From: an uncultured Bacteroidota bacterium
GTDB taxonomy: Bacteria; Bacteroidota; Bacteroidia; Flavobacteriales; Flavobacteriaceae
Reading direction: 5' to 3'
Assembly (NCBI GenBank): GCA_902620455.1
Contig: CACNIG010000005.1
Location: 1 to 64,000, forward strand
DNA length: 64,000 nt
Shown here: piece by piece, positions 9,021 to 16,405 of the stretch
Numbering within the stretch: the stretch's first letter is position 1
Layout of the letters: every line of letters begins with the position of its first letter
Translations under genes and position numbers: made by a program
Notes under the pieces: model-generated
What the model saw: the letters and a program-made list of their open reading frames with translations, nothing else
Databases searched by the model: none
What the model was told of the DNA's origin: nothing

Positions 9021-9947
9021 TTATTTGTTTATTAATTTTAGGCAATGTTCTTCATCTTTTGCTAATTGAGCTTTTAAAGCATTAATTGAGGAAAACTTTT
9101 TTTCGTCTCTTATTTTTACAACAACATCAACACTAATGACTTTATCATAGATATCCATATCAAAGTTAAATAGGTTTACTTCTATAGACTTTGCTTTATT
9201 ACCAATAGTTGGCCGGTGACCAATATTCATCATACCATTGTATAATTTATTATCAATTGTTGTTCTAATATAGTATACACCATCTTTTGGAATAATTTTA
9301 TAGTCTTCTTCAATTAATATGTTAGCAGTAGGATAATCTATTTGCTTGCCTAGACCATCACCTTTAACAACTTTCCCAGTTAAGCTAAAAAATCTTCCTA
9401 AATACTTTTTCGTTGTTTTCAAGTCACCTTGATTAATCGAGTTTCTAATCTTTGTTGAGCTAATAGCAATTTTTTCAATTTCTTTCGCTTCAATTTCATC
9501 AACTATAAAATTAAATTCACTGGAATATTCTTTAAGATCTGAGACTGAGGCTTCACGTCCTTTGCCAAATCTGTGGTCATATCCTATTATGATATGTTTT
9601 AACTTAAGCTTCTCTACAAGGTATTCTTTTATAAATTGATCAGCAGATAACAATGAAAATTTTTTATCAAATGGATGAATTATAAGATGGTCAATTCCAA
9701 TCTTTTCTAGATGCTCTATTTTTTCATCCAAAGTATCTATCATCTTTATATCATTGTACTTATTTAAAATAATTCTAGGATGTGGGAAAAATGTTAAAAC
9801 TACAGATGATAAATTACTTTGTTTTGACACATTTATAACTTTGTTGAAAATCTTTTGGTGACCTATATGAATACCATCAAATGTCCCAATAGTTACGACA
9901 GAACTTTTTGACTCATTATATTCATCAATACTTTTATAAATTTTCAT
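9021..9947 (-). CDS. ribF: Bifunctional riboflavin kinase/FAD synthetase
   Basis: Converts riboflavin to FMN and FMN to FAD. The N-terminal nucleotidyltransferase domain has GTFDGIHIGHQKIF and the later IIGYDHRFGKGREA and ISSTKIR motifs. The C-terminal riboflavin-kinase domain (from about residue 185) shows GDGLGKQIDYPTANI and the NIGHRPTI segment. It is 308 residues, a full-length two-domain enzyme. The start overlaps the end of pth by 14 bases. FAD/FMN users in the window include the photolyase, the acyl-CoA dehydrogenase and the LLM monooxygenase. Confidence 0.96.
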   Translation of the reverse strand: MKIYKSIDEYNESKSSVVTIGTFDGIHIGHQKIFNKVINVSKQSNLSSVVLTFFPHPRIILNKYNDIKMIDTLDEKIEHLEKIGIDHLIIHPFDKKFSLLSADQFIKEYLVEKLKLKHIIIGYDHRFGKGREASVSDLKEYSSEFNFIVDEIEAKEIEKIAISSTKIRNSINQGDLKTTKKYLGRFFSLTGKVVKGDGLGKQIDYPTANILIEEDYKIIPKDGVYYIRTTIDNKLYNGMMNIGHRPTIGNKAKSIEVNLFNFDMDIYDKVISVDVVVKIRDEKKFSSINALKAQLAKDEEHCLKLINK

Positions 9948-10566
9948 CTATAAAGTTCTTCTTATTATAAAAATTCATAGTTCTTTCTAATCCAGTCTGT
10001 AGAAATGAAAAAATTATTTCAATGGATTTATTTGTTAATAATGGTATTCTTGACTGTTCTTCTTCTGTCCATTTACCAAGTACATAATCTGTCATAGAGA
10101 CATTCTTGTTATTTGAAATACCAATTCTTATCCTAGAATAATTAGAGTTTCCAAGGTATTCTTCAATATCTTTCAGGCCGTTATGTCCTCCGGAATTTCC
10201 TTTTGATTTGATTTTTATATTCCCAAAGTAAAGATTTAGATCATCACAAACTACTAATATATTATTTGCATCAACCTTTTCTTTTTTCATCCAATAAGAA
10301 AGTGACTTCCCAGAATTATTAACATAATTATTGGGTTTAATTAAAATTAATTTTTTCCCTTTATATTTTGCTTCTGCACGGAATGCTAATTTAACAGCAT
10401 CAAAACTAACTTTTAGTTCTGTTGCAAGTTTATCTAGTGTGTCAAATCCAATATTGTGCCTTGTGTTTTGATATTCAGGACCAATATTTCCAATACCTAA
10501 GATGAGATATTTATTCATATCAGACTTTGAAGAGAACCGTGATACGATTTTATTAAAAAAATACAT
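9934..10566 (-). CDS. pth: Peptidyl-tRNA hydrolase
   Basis: Recycles peptidyl-tRNA released from stalled ribosomes. The core motifs are GIGNIGPEYQNTRHNIGFD, with the catalytic His, the KPNNYVNNSGKS substrate loop, VVCDDLNLYFGNI and the GNSGGHNGL segment. The frame as given has a 16-residue leader (MYFFNKIVSRFSSKSD) before a second ATG at 10518 that would match the classical start; leaders like this also occur in related annotations, so both starts are possible. It lies in the rplY-pth-ribF run. Confidence 0.94.
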   Translation of the reverse strand: MYFFNKIVSRFSSKSDMNKYLILGIGNIGPEYQNTRHNIGFDTLDKLATELKVSFDAVKLAFRAEAKYKGKKLILIKPNNYVNNSGKSLSYWMKKEKVDANNILVVCDDLNLYFGNIKIKSKGNSGGHNGLKDIEEYLGNSNYSRIRIGISNNKNVSMTDYVLGKWTEEEQSRIPLLTNKSIEIIFSFLQTGLERTMNFYNKKNFIDENL

Positions 10567-10610
10567 TGTAATGAAATAATCTTATTAAAGTTAAGATTAA
10601 TTATATACAA

Positions 10611-11309
10611 TTATTCTTTTGAGTCTTGAGATTCTTCTTTAGGAGCCTCTGATTTTCCATCAGCACTTTCAGCAGCTTTACCTTCAGCACCTTCAATACC
10701 TTCAGCACCTTCAACACCCTCTTCGCCTTCAACTCCTTCGTCATCTTCTGGTAACGACATAGAAGCTCTTGAAGTTCTAACTTGGCAAACTACCGTATTA
10801 TCTGGGTGAAGTAATTCATAATCATCACTTTCAAGTTCAGATGTATAAAATTTATCACCAAGTTCAAGTTCAGAAATATCAACATTTAGAGAGTCTGGGA
10901 GGTTTCCTGGAAGAGCTTTAACTCTAAGTTTTCTCTTATTTCTTGTTAATATTCCACCACTGTTAAGTACGCCGGGAGCAGAACCACTTAGTTCAACAGG
11001 TATATCCATTGTAACTGGTTTGTCATCATGTAGCTCATAAAAGTCAGCATGAAGAATTTTATCTGATACAGGATGAAATTGAATGTCCTGAAGTATAGCA
11101 TTTTTCTTTTTATCACCAAGATCCAAAATAACAGTATGAGCAGCTGCAGTATAGACTAAATCTTTGAAACCTATCTCAGATGCTGTAAAATGTATGATTT
11201 CATCTCCACCATATAAAACGCATGGAACATTTCCATGTTTTCTGACAGAATTTGTACTAGTTTTTCCGGTAGCTTCTCTAATTAAGCCTTTGATTTCTAT
11301 AGATTTCAT
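10611..11309 (-). CDS. rplY: 50S ribosomal protein L25 (TL5/Ctc form)
   Basis: Binds 5S rRNA in the large subunit. The N-terminal L25 domain (about residues 5-90) is followed by the TL5/Ctc beta domain (about 95-185), which has the characteristic VTMDIPVELSGSAPGV and KVKALPGNLPD-type region. After residue 190 the chain becomes a low-complexity acidic tail of repeated EG/GAEG units. This tail is similar in character to that of S16 in this window. It starts three bases after prs, a conserved prs-rplY-pth order. Confidence 0.95.
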   Translation of the reverse strand: MKSIEIKGLIREATGKTSTNSVRKHGNVPCVLYGGDEIIHFTASEIGFKDLVYTAAAHTVILDLGDKKKNAILQDIQFHPVSDKILHADFYELHDDKPVTMDIPVELSGSAPGVLNSGGILTRNKRKLRVKALPGNLPDSLNVDISELELGDKFYTSELESDDYELLHPDNTVVCQVRTSRASMSLPEDDEGVEGEEGVEGAEGIEGAEGKAAESADGKSEAPKEESQDSKE

Positions 11310-11312
11310 CTT

Positions 11313-12245
11313 TTAATTTATAAATAGTTTATCAATTGATTTGTTATTATGAACATTGAACATAGCTTCAGCAAAAATTTTAGAGCATGTAAGGTGTTCA
11401 ACTTTTTTTGATTTATTCTTTATATCAATTGAATCACTTGTGATTAATTTTTTTAGTTTTGATTTTTCAATTTTTTCATATGCATCTCCAGAAAGAAGTG
11501 CATGAGTACAAATTGCAATTACAGACTCAGCACCTTTGTCAATCATTAAGTCTGCAGCTTTTGTTAATGTGCCTGCGGTGTCAACCATATCATCAATTAA
11601 AATGACATTTTTACCTGTAACATCACCTATTAGTTCCATGTGAGTAATCACATTGCCTTTTGATCTTTGTTTATAACATATTACAACATCTGCATCTAAA
11701 AATTTAGAATATGCATAAGCTCTTTTTGAACCACCCATATCAGGAGAGGCTATAGTTAAATTATTAATATTTAGTGATTTTATGTATGGTACAAAAATTG
11801 ACGAAGCATATAAATGATCAACAGGCTTTTCAAAAAATCCCTGAATTTGGTCAGCATGCAAGTCCATTGTAATTATTCTTGTTGCTCCAGCTGTTTCAAG
11901 TAGTTTTGCAACTAATTTTGCACCAATTGGAACTCTAGGTTTATCTTTTCTATCTTGTCTTGCCCAACCAAAATAAGGTATAACAGCTGTGATATGTCGA
12001 GCTGAAGATCTTTTTGCAGCATCCAACATAAGAAGCATTTCCATTAAATTATCAGATGATGGGTTTGTTGATCCAATTATAAATACCCTAGACCCTCTAA
12101 CAGATTCTTCAAATGAAGGCTGAAATTCTCCATCATTATATCTTTGAAAATTTACATTACCCAGATTTTGCCCAAAGTGTTCTGCAATCTGGTTAGACAA
12201 AGACAGGCTTTGAGTGCAAGAAAATAGTTTAACTGGTGTTTCCAC
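11313..12245 (-). CDS. prs: Ribose-phosphate pyrophosphokinase
   Basis: Makes PRPP from ribose 5-phosphate and ATP for nucleotide, NAD, His and Trp synthesis. Recognisable are the N-terminal domain with FQRYNDGEFQPSFEESVRG, PYFGWARQDRK, the DLHADQIQGFF segment and the PRPP-binding loop VILIDDMVDTAGTL. It is 310 residues, of family length. The start codon is GTG at 12245; an ATG two bases upstream is out of frame. It heads the long minus-strand run down to arsC and has a good -7 box in front. Confidence 0.97.
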   Translation of the reverse strand: METPVKLFSCTQSLSLSNQIAEHFGQNLGNVNFQRYNDGEFQPSFEESVRGSRVFIIGSTNPSSDNLMEMLLMLDAAKRSSARHITAVIPYFGWARQDRKDKPRVPIGAKLVAKLLETAGATRIITMDLHADQIQGFFEKPVDHLYASSIFVPYIKSLNINNLTIASPDMGGSKRAYAYSKFLDADVVICYKQRSKGNVITHMELIGDVTGKNVILIDDMVDTAGTLTKAADLMIDKGAESVIAICTHALLSGDAYEKIEKSKLKKLITSDSIDIKNKSKKVEHLTCSKIFAEAMFNVHNNKSIDKLFIN

Positions 12246-12263
12246 ATCAAATTAATTGGTTTG

Positions 12264-12271
12264 CAAATTTA
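12264..12271 (-). promoter_or_regulatory. Bacteroidota-type -7 box for the prs operon
   Basis: The minus strand reads TAAATTTG, matching TAnnTTTG, about 18 bases before the prs GTG. It would drive the prs-rplY-pth-ribF-serS-rsmA-mgtE-arsC run. No clear -33 TTG is seen. Confidence 0.45.
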
Positions 12272-12329
12272 TAAATAATTATTGTTCAGTATAATTTTAT
12301 TATAAATTATTTAATATGATGGAATTTCT

Positions 12330-12337
12330 TAATTTTG
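12330..12337 (+). promoter_or_regulatory. Bacteroidota-type -7 box for tRNA-Leu(CAA)
   Basis: TAATTTTG matches TAnnTTTG and ends nine bases before the first base of the tRNA gene, a suitable distance for a short 5' leader. The photolyase just downstream may share this transcript. Confidence 0.5.
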
Positions 12338-12346
12338 AGCCCTTTA

Positions 12347-12428
12347 GCTTCGGTGGCGAAACTGGTAGACGCGCTGGATTCAAAATCCAGTTCCATCTGG
12401 AGTGTGGGTTCGATTCCCACCCGAAGTA
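12347..12428 (+). tRNA. tRNA-Leu (anticodon CAA)
   Basis: The acceptor arm GCTTCGG pairs with CCGAAGT, with a terminal G-T wobble and discriminator A. The D-arm region contains GGTAGAC. The anticodon stem CTGGA/TCCAG carries loop TTCAAAA, giving anticodon CAA. The variable arm is a long hairpin (TCCA-TC-TGGA), as expected for tRNA-Leu. The T arm is GTGGG-TTCGATT-CCCAC. No 3' CCA is encoded. Decodes UUG. Confidence 0.96.
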
Positions 12429-12437
12429 CTAGTTATT

Positions 12438-13886
12438 ATGCCCCACAATAAAAAAAATATTGAACTAGATATTATTTGGTTTAAGAGAGACCTGCGAACA
12501 ATAGACAATAAATCACTTGAATTCGCTTCAAAATCAGCTAACCCAACATTATTTATATACATTTTTGAACCATCAATCATAAATTCCCCTGATTTTGACC
12601 AACGTCATATTAGATTTATACATGAGTCATTAATTGATATAGAAAACAGGTTAAAAAAATATTCCTTAGATATTTTTTTCATTAAATCTGAGGCATTAGA
12701 ATTTTTTCAAGAAATTCTAAAAACATATAAAATTAAAAATGTTTTATCGTATCAAGAAGTAGGGAACAATCTCACTTACACTAGAGATAAAAAAATAGCA
12801 AAATTCTTTAGAAGTAAAAATATAAATTGGATTCAGAACAAAACAAATGGTGTAATAAGAGGTCTAAAATCAAGAAAAAATTGGAAAAAGAAATGGTTGG
12901 ATGAGATGAAATCTGAAATTGTAGTGACTGATTTAAACTCAATAAATAAACAAAAAGTAAAAATTCCATCAAGAATTAGACTTTTTAACTACAAATATAA
13001 ATTTGACAAAAACTTCCAGCCTGGAGGAGAAACCTACGCATGGATGTATATAAAATCTTTTCAAAAATCTAGACATATTGGTTACACTAAAAACATTAGC
13101 AGACCAAATGAAAGCAGAGTCTCCTGTAGTAGACTATCTCCCTACATAACTTATGGTAATTTATCTTCAAAACAAGTTTATCAGTTTTTTAACAAAACAT
13201 CAAAGAGTAGAGATATTAGGAATTTTTTGTCAAGACTTCAGTGGAGATGCCATTTTATGCAAAAATTTGACGATGAGCCTTCAATGGAGTTTAAAAATAT
13301 CAATAGAGCATACGATTCATTAAGAAGTAATCATAATGATAATGTACTAAAAAATTGGAGAGATGGTATGACAGGTATTCCTATTGTCGATGCATGTATG
13401 CGTTGTTTAGATCATACAGGTTACCTTAATTTTAGAATGAGGGCAATGATCGTATCGTTTGCAGCATTTAATTTATGGCAAGATTGGAAACATTTTAGTC
13501 ATCATTTAGCTAAGAAATTTCTTGATTATGAACCTGGCATTCACTACTCACAAATTCAAATGCAATCAGCTGTCACAGGAATCAATACCGTAAGAGTATA
13601 TAATCCTGTAAAAAACTCTATTGATTTAGATCCTAATGGTGATTTCATAAGAAAGTGGGTAACAGAGCTTGAGTCCATTCCTTCAGAGTATATCCACGAA
13701 CCATGGAAAATGACTAAAATAGAACAAGCAATGTATAATTTTAAAATTGGTAAAGATTATCCAATTCCTATTGTAGACATTGACTTGACAAGAAAAGAGG
13801 CTTTAAGTAAAATATGGAAAATTAAAAAATCTGCTAAAAGTAAGAGCTTTGCAAAAAAGATTTTGAACAAACACGCCAATTTATAG
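12438..13886 (+). CDS. Photolyase/cryptochrome family flavoprotein
   Basis: A 482-residue member of the photolyase/cryptochrome family, probably repairing UV-induced cyclobutane dimers with light energy. The N-terminal Rossmann-like antenna domain begins [13 protein letters not shown]. The C-terminal FAD-binding domain contains [53 protein letters not shown] and [14 protein letters not shown], the class I pattern. A CPD photolyase and a repair-inactive cryptochrome cannot be separated by eye. The frame is open upstream into the tRNA gene; the first ATG after the tRNA is at 12438 and is taken as the start. Confidence 0.9.
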   Translation: MPHNKKNIELDIIWFKRDLRTIDNKSLEFASKSANPTLFIYIFEPSIINSPDFDQRHIRFIHESLIDIENRLKKYSLDIFFIKSEALEFFQEILKTYKIKNVLSYQEVGNNLTYTRDKKIAKFFRSKNINWIQNKTNGVIRGLKSRKNWKKKWLDEMKSEIVVTDLNSINKQKVKIPSRIRLFNYKYKFDKNFQPGGETYAWMYIKSFQKSRHIGYTKNISRPNESRVSCSRLSPYITYGNLSSKQVYQFFNKTSKSRDIRNFLSRLQWRCHFMQKFDDEPSMEFKNINRAYDSLRSNHNDNVLKNWRDGMTGIPIVDACMRCLDHTGYLNFRMRAMIVSFAAFNLWQDWKHFSHHLAKKFLDYEPGIHYSQIQMQSAVTGINTVRVYNPVKNSIDLDPNGDFIRKWVTELESIPSEYIHEPWKMTKIEQAMYNFKIGKDYPIPIVDIDLTRKEALSKIWKIKKSAKSKSFAKKILNKHANL

Positions 13887-13924
13887 AATTTTATAAATTG
13901 CTAAATAATCTAAATCAATTTAAT

Positions 13925-14719
13925 ATGAAAAAAATTATAACATTAGCTTTAATTTCTATAATAACATCAAATATTAATGCACAGTTTGATGCAACTAATA
14001 TGACTTTCTCCGATGGGGAGCGTTATATAATGAACAAGTGGACTCCAAAAAATGGAAAGACCTCTGATTTTATGAAAGCTGCAGGTAAGAAGACTAAATT
14101 GTTCAATAATTCTCCTGAAAATGCAATTGTAACATATCAAGTACTTAATGGTCCTGATACTGGTCAATTTTTAAGAATTAATTTATATGCGACAATGGAA
14201 AACTTCGTTGGCTATAATTCCAATAACTCTGAAGAAAGAGAGTACTGGGAGAAAAATGTTATACCCCTAACTCAATCAAATGATGGGCCAACAATTTGGA
14301 GAAGATTATCCTCAAGAAGTAATAATTGGCCTGACCCTAATGATGGTGTTATTGAGCCTTCAAAGTATATGGTTGTTGATACTTATACAGTTTCATCAGA
14401 AGGTTACGCAGACCATAGGGAAATAATTGGTAAAATTTATACAATAATAAAAGAGGGAGGATCCTCGGCAAAAACCTCACTTTTTAAAGTTGAATCTGGA
14501 GGAAATCCAAACACTTATATGAGAGTCAGAATGTTTGACGATCCCAATGAAAGAGCTCAGTGGGCAGAACAGGAGAGAACATTTGAGCAAATGTATAATC
14601 AAAGATATGGATACAGGTCTTTTGAGAAAGATAGCCAAACACTAAATGAATCAATCATGTCCTGGTCCAAAACATCTGAGATTGTAATGTTTGTCCCCTC
14701 GATGTCAGCAGGTAATTAA
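13925..14719 (+). CDS. Secreted protein of unknown function with two similar halves
   Basis: Not recognised as a named family. Starting at the ATG at 13925, it has a clear Sec signal peptide (MKKIITLALISIITSNINA, cleavage before QFDA) and a mature part of about 245 residues with no membrane segments. The mature chain seems to consist of two halves of about 105 residues. Each runs from an aromatic Tyr-Ile/Met-Val strand through a Gly/Ala/Lys-rich helix to a strand with Thr-Tyr or Leu-Phe and then a Phe/Arg-Ile/Val-Arg strand. This recalls a duplicated ferredoxin-like (ABM/dimeric alpha-beta barrel) unit, but that is inference. The second half is rich in Trp, Glu and Arg. It follows the photolyase by 38 bases and ends at a strong terminator. 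Confidence 0.75.
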   Translation: MKKIITLALISIITSNINAQFDATNMTFSDGERYIMNKWTPKNGKTSDFMKAAGKKTKLFNNSPENAIVTYQVLNGPDTGQFLRINLYATMENFVGYNSNNSEEREYWEKNVIPLTQSNDGPTIWRRLSSRSNNWPDPNDGVIEPSKYMVVDTYTVSSEGYADHREIIGKIYTIIKEGGSSAKTSLFKVESGGNPNTYMRVRMFDDPNERAQWAEQERTFEQMYNQRYGYRSFEKDSQTLNESIMSWSKTSEIVMFVPSMSAGN

Positions 14720-14725
14720 CTTATT

Positions 14726-14762
14726 AAAAAATAGGCTTATTGAAATGATAAGCCTATTTTTT
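14726..14762. terminator. Bidirectional rho-independent terminator
   Basis: A 14-base perfect inverted repeat (AAAAAATAGGCTTA and its complement) around the nine-base loop TTGAAATGA, with A runs on one side and T runs on the other, so it can work in both directions between the convergent secreted-protein and HAD genes. The hairpin includes the last codons and stop of the HAD gene. Confidence 0.85.
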
Positions 14763-15399
14763 TTAATTTAAAATTAATATTTACATAATTTTTTATAGTT
14801 CCTTTTGCACCAGCACTTTTGAGAATTTTATCTGATGAGCTGGACTTTACACCTATTGCATCTATTCCTGAATTTACAGCTCCTTGAAGACCTTCAATTG
14901 AATCCTCAAAAATTAAGCAATCTTTTTTATCTAACTTGAATCTTTTTACAGTTTTATTGAACATTTCTGGATTTGGTTTCCCGTTATCTACCTCGTCTCC
15001 GCATATTATACTATTAAAATCATTATATATTTTTAACTCATTTAATATCATCTTCACATTCTTTCTTATTGCATTGCTTGCAAGTCCAACTAATATTTTT
15101 TGTGATTTAATTGATTCTAACATTTGAATGAAACCTTCAATTGGTATCACATTATCTTTATATATATCCCTGAATATAATTTCTTTATCATCAACCATAG
15201 ATTTTAGTTCTTTTTTTGAAAAATTATTACCTAACACTGTAGTCAGTAAATCAAGAGTTCCACCACCTTTATAATCTTTTAATTTTTCTGAAAAATTTTC
15301 AACTTTATTCTCCTTAAAAAAAATTTTCCAAGCTTTGTAATGATAGGGTAAACTATCAACTATAGTACCATCCATGTCAAAGATTATACCCTTTTTCAT
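14737..15399 (-). CDS. HAD-superfamily phosphatase (beta-phosphoglucomutase-like)
   Basis: A 220-residue HAD hydrolase. Motif I is FDMDGTIVDS at the N-terminus with the nucleophile and acid/base Asp pair, motif II is GLASNA, and motif IV is IFEDSIEGLQGA. The helical cap lies between residues 15 and 80. The pattern matches the phosphoglucomutase/sugar-phosphatase subgroup, but the substrate is not determinable. I start at the second Met (15399), where MKKGIIFDMDG begins; the frame extends seven codons upstream. The last three residues and the stop codon lie inside the terminator hairpin. Confidence 0.88.
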   Translation of the reverse strand: MKKGIIFDMDGTIVDSLPYHYKAWKIFFKENKVENFSEKLKDYKGGGTLDLLTTVLGNNFSKKELKSMVDDKEIIFRDIYKDNVIPIEGFIQMLESIKSQKILVGLASNAIRKNVKMILNELKIYNDFNSIICGDEVDNGKPNPEMFNKTVKRFKLDKKDCLIFEDSIEGLQGAVNSGIDAIGVKSSSSDKILKSAGAKGTIKNYVNINFKLKKIGLSFQ

Positions 15400-15487
15400 T
15401 TTATAAACTATTATTAACAAAGTATTTAATTATATTTAAAGTTAAGTATCAACTTAAAAAAAACTAATATTAATTATCAACATTATT

Positions 15488-16405
15488 ATGAATTCAAGAA
15501 GAAGTTTTATCAAAAAATCATCTCTAATTACACTAGGAGCACTAAATTATAATTTTACCCCAATCATAAATAATATAAATGGTGTTGATATATCTGTAAT
15601 TACTTATTCGTTTAATACAGGTTCTGAAGAATCAAATATTATACTTCAAAATTGCTTAGATTCAGGTTTAGATAATATTGAATTAATGGGTAATCACATA
15701 GAAAAAACTTTAGGGATTCCTAGATCAACTAGACAACATGCTAATTGGAGATCAAATTTAACAAATAGGCAACTAAAGAATATGAGGAAATTTTTTAATG
15801 ATAACGGTGTAAATATATTTGCTTTTAAACCCAATTGTATAAGTTCAAGAAACACAGATGGTGAAATTGAATATGCTATGAGGGCTACAAAAGCTTTAGG
15901 AGCTGACTTTCTAATGAACGAGTTATTAGATAATAAAGATATTGATAGAGTTAATTATTTTGCTGAAAAACACAAAGTTAAAATAGGCTATCATACACAT
16001 AGCAATAATCTTGGGTCAAACAAGATAACTACTGACCAAGCATGGGATTATGCTCTAAGCTCATCAAAAAGAAACTATATAAATTTAGATATTGGACATT
16101 ATATAAATGTTAGAGGCAATACAAAAGAATCTTTAATAGAATTTATTAAAAACAATCACAAAAAAATATGCAGCCTTCATTTAAAAGACAGACAATTTGG
16201 TAAATATGCTAACCCTGGCGTTAGTGATAATCAAATATGGGGCTTTGGAGAAACCCCAATTGATAAGGTATTAAGATTAATGAGAGATAACTCTTATAAA
16301 TTTACTGCAACTATAGAGCTTGAATATAGAATTCCTGAAGGATCAAATAGAGTTAAAGAGGTTAAAAGATGCTTGGATTATTGTAAAAAAGCACTGAGTT
16401 CATAA
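15488..16405 (+). CDS. Exported TIM-barrel sugar-phosphate isomerase/epimerase-like protein
   Basis: A 305-residue xylose-isomerase-like TIM-barrel protein. The N-terminus MNSRRSFIKKSS followed by a hydrophobic stretch is a twin-arginine signal, so it is predicted to be folded before export to the periplasm. Metal-ligand segments typical of the family are seen: ELM near residue 60, GYHTHSNN, NLDIGHYIN, SLHLKDRQ and IELEY. Such proteins act on sugars or cyclitols, but the substrate is unknown. It abuts the TonB-dependent receptor gene with no intervening base, suggesting a joint uptake and modification role. Confidence 0.85.
   Translation: MNSRRSFIKKSSLITLGALNYNFTPIINNINGVDISVITYSFNTGSEESNIILQNCLDSGLDNIELMGNHIEKTLGIPRSTRQHANWRSNLTNRQLKNMRKFFNDNGVNIFAFKPNCISSRNTDGEIEYAMRATKALGADFLMNELLDNKDIDRVNYFAEKHKVKIGYHTHSNNLGSNKITTDQAWDYALSSSKRNYINLDIGHYINVRGNTKESLIEFIKNNHKKICSLHLKDRQFGKYANPGVSDNQIWGFGETPIDKVLRLMRDNSYKFTATIELEYRIPEGSNRVKEVKRCLDYCKKALSS

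Noticed and set aside
12402-12437. Upstream extension of the photolyase frame into tRNA-Leu(CAA)
   Set aside because: The frame is merely open through the tRNA T arm; an ATG just after the tRNA gives the expected N-terminus.
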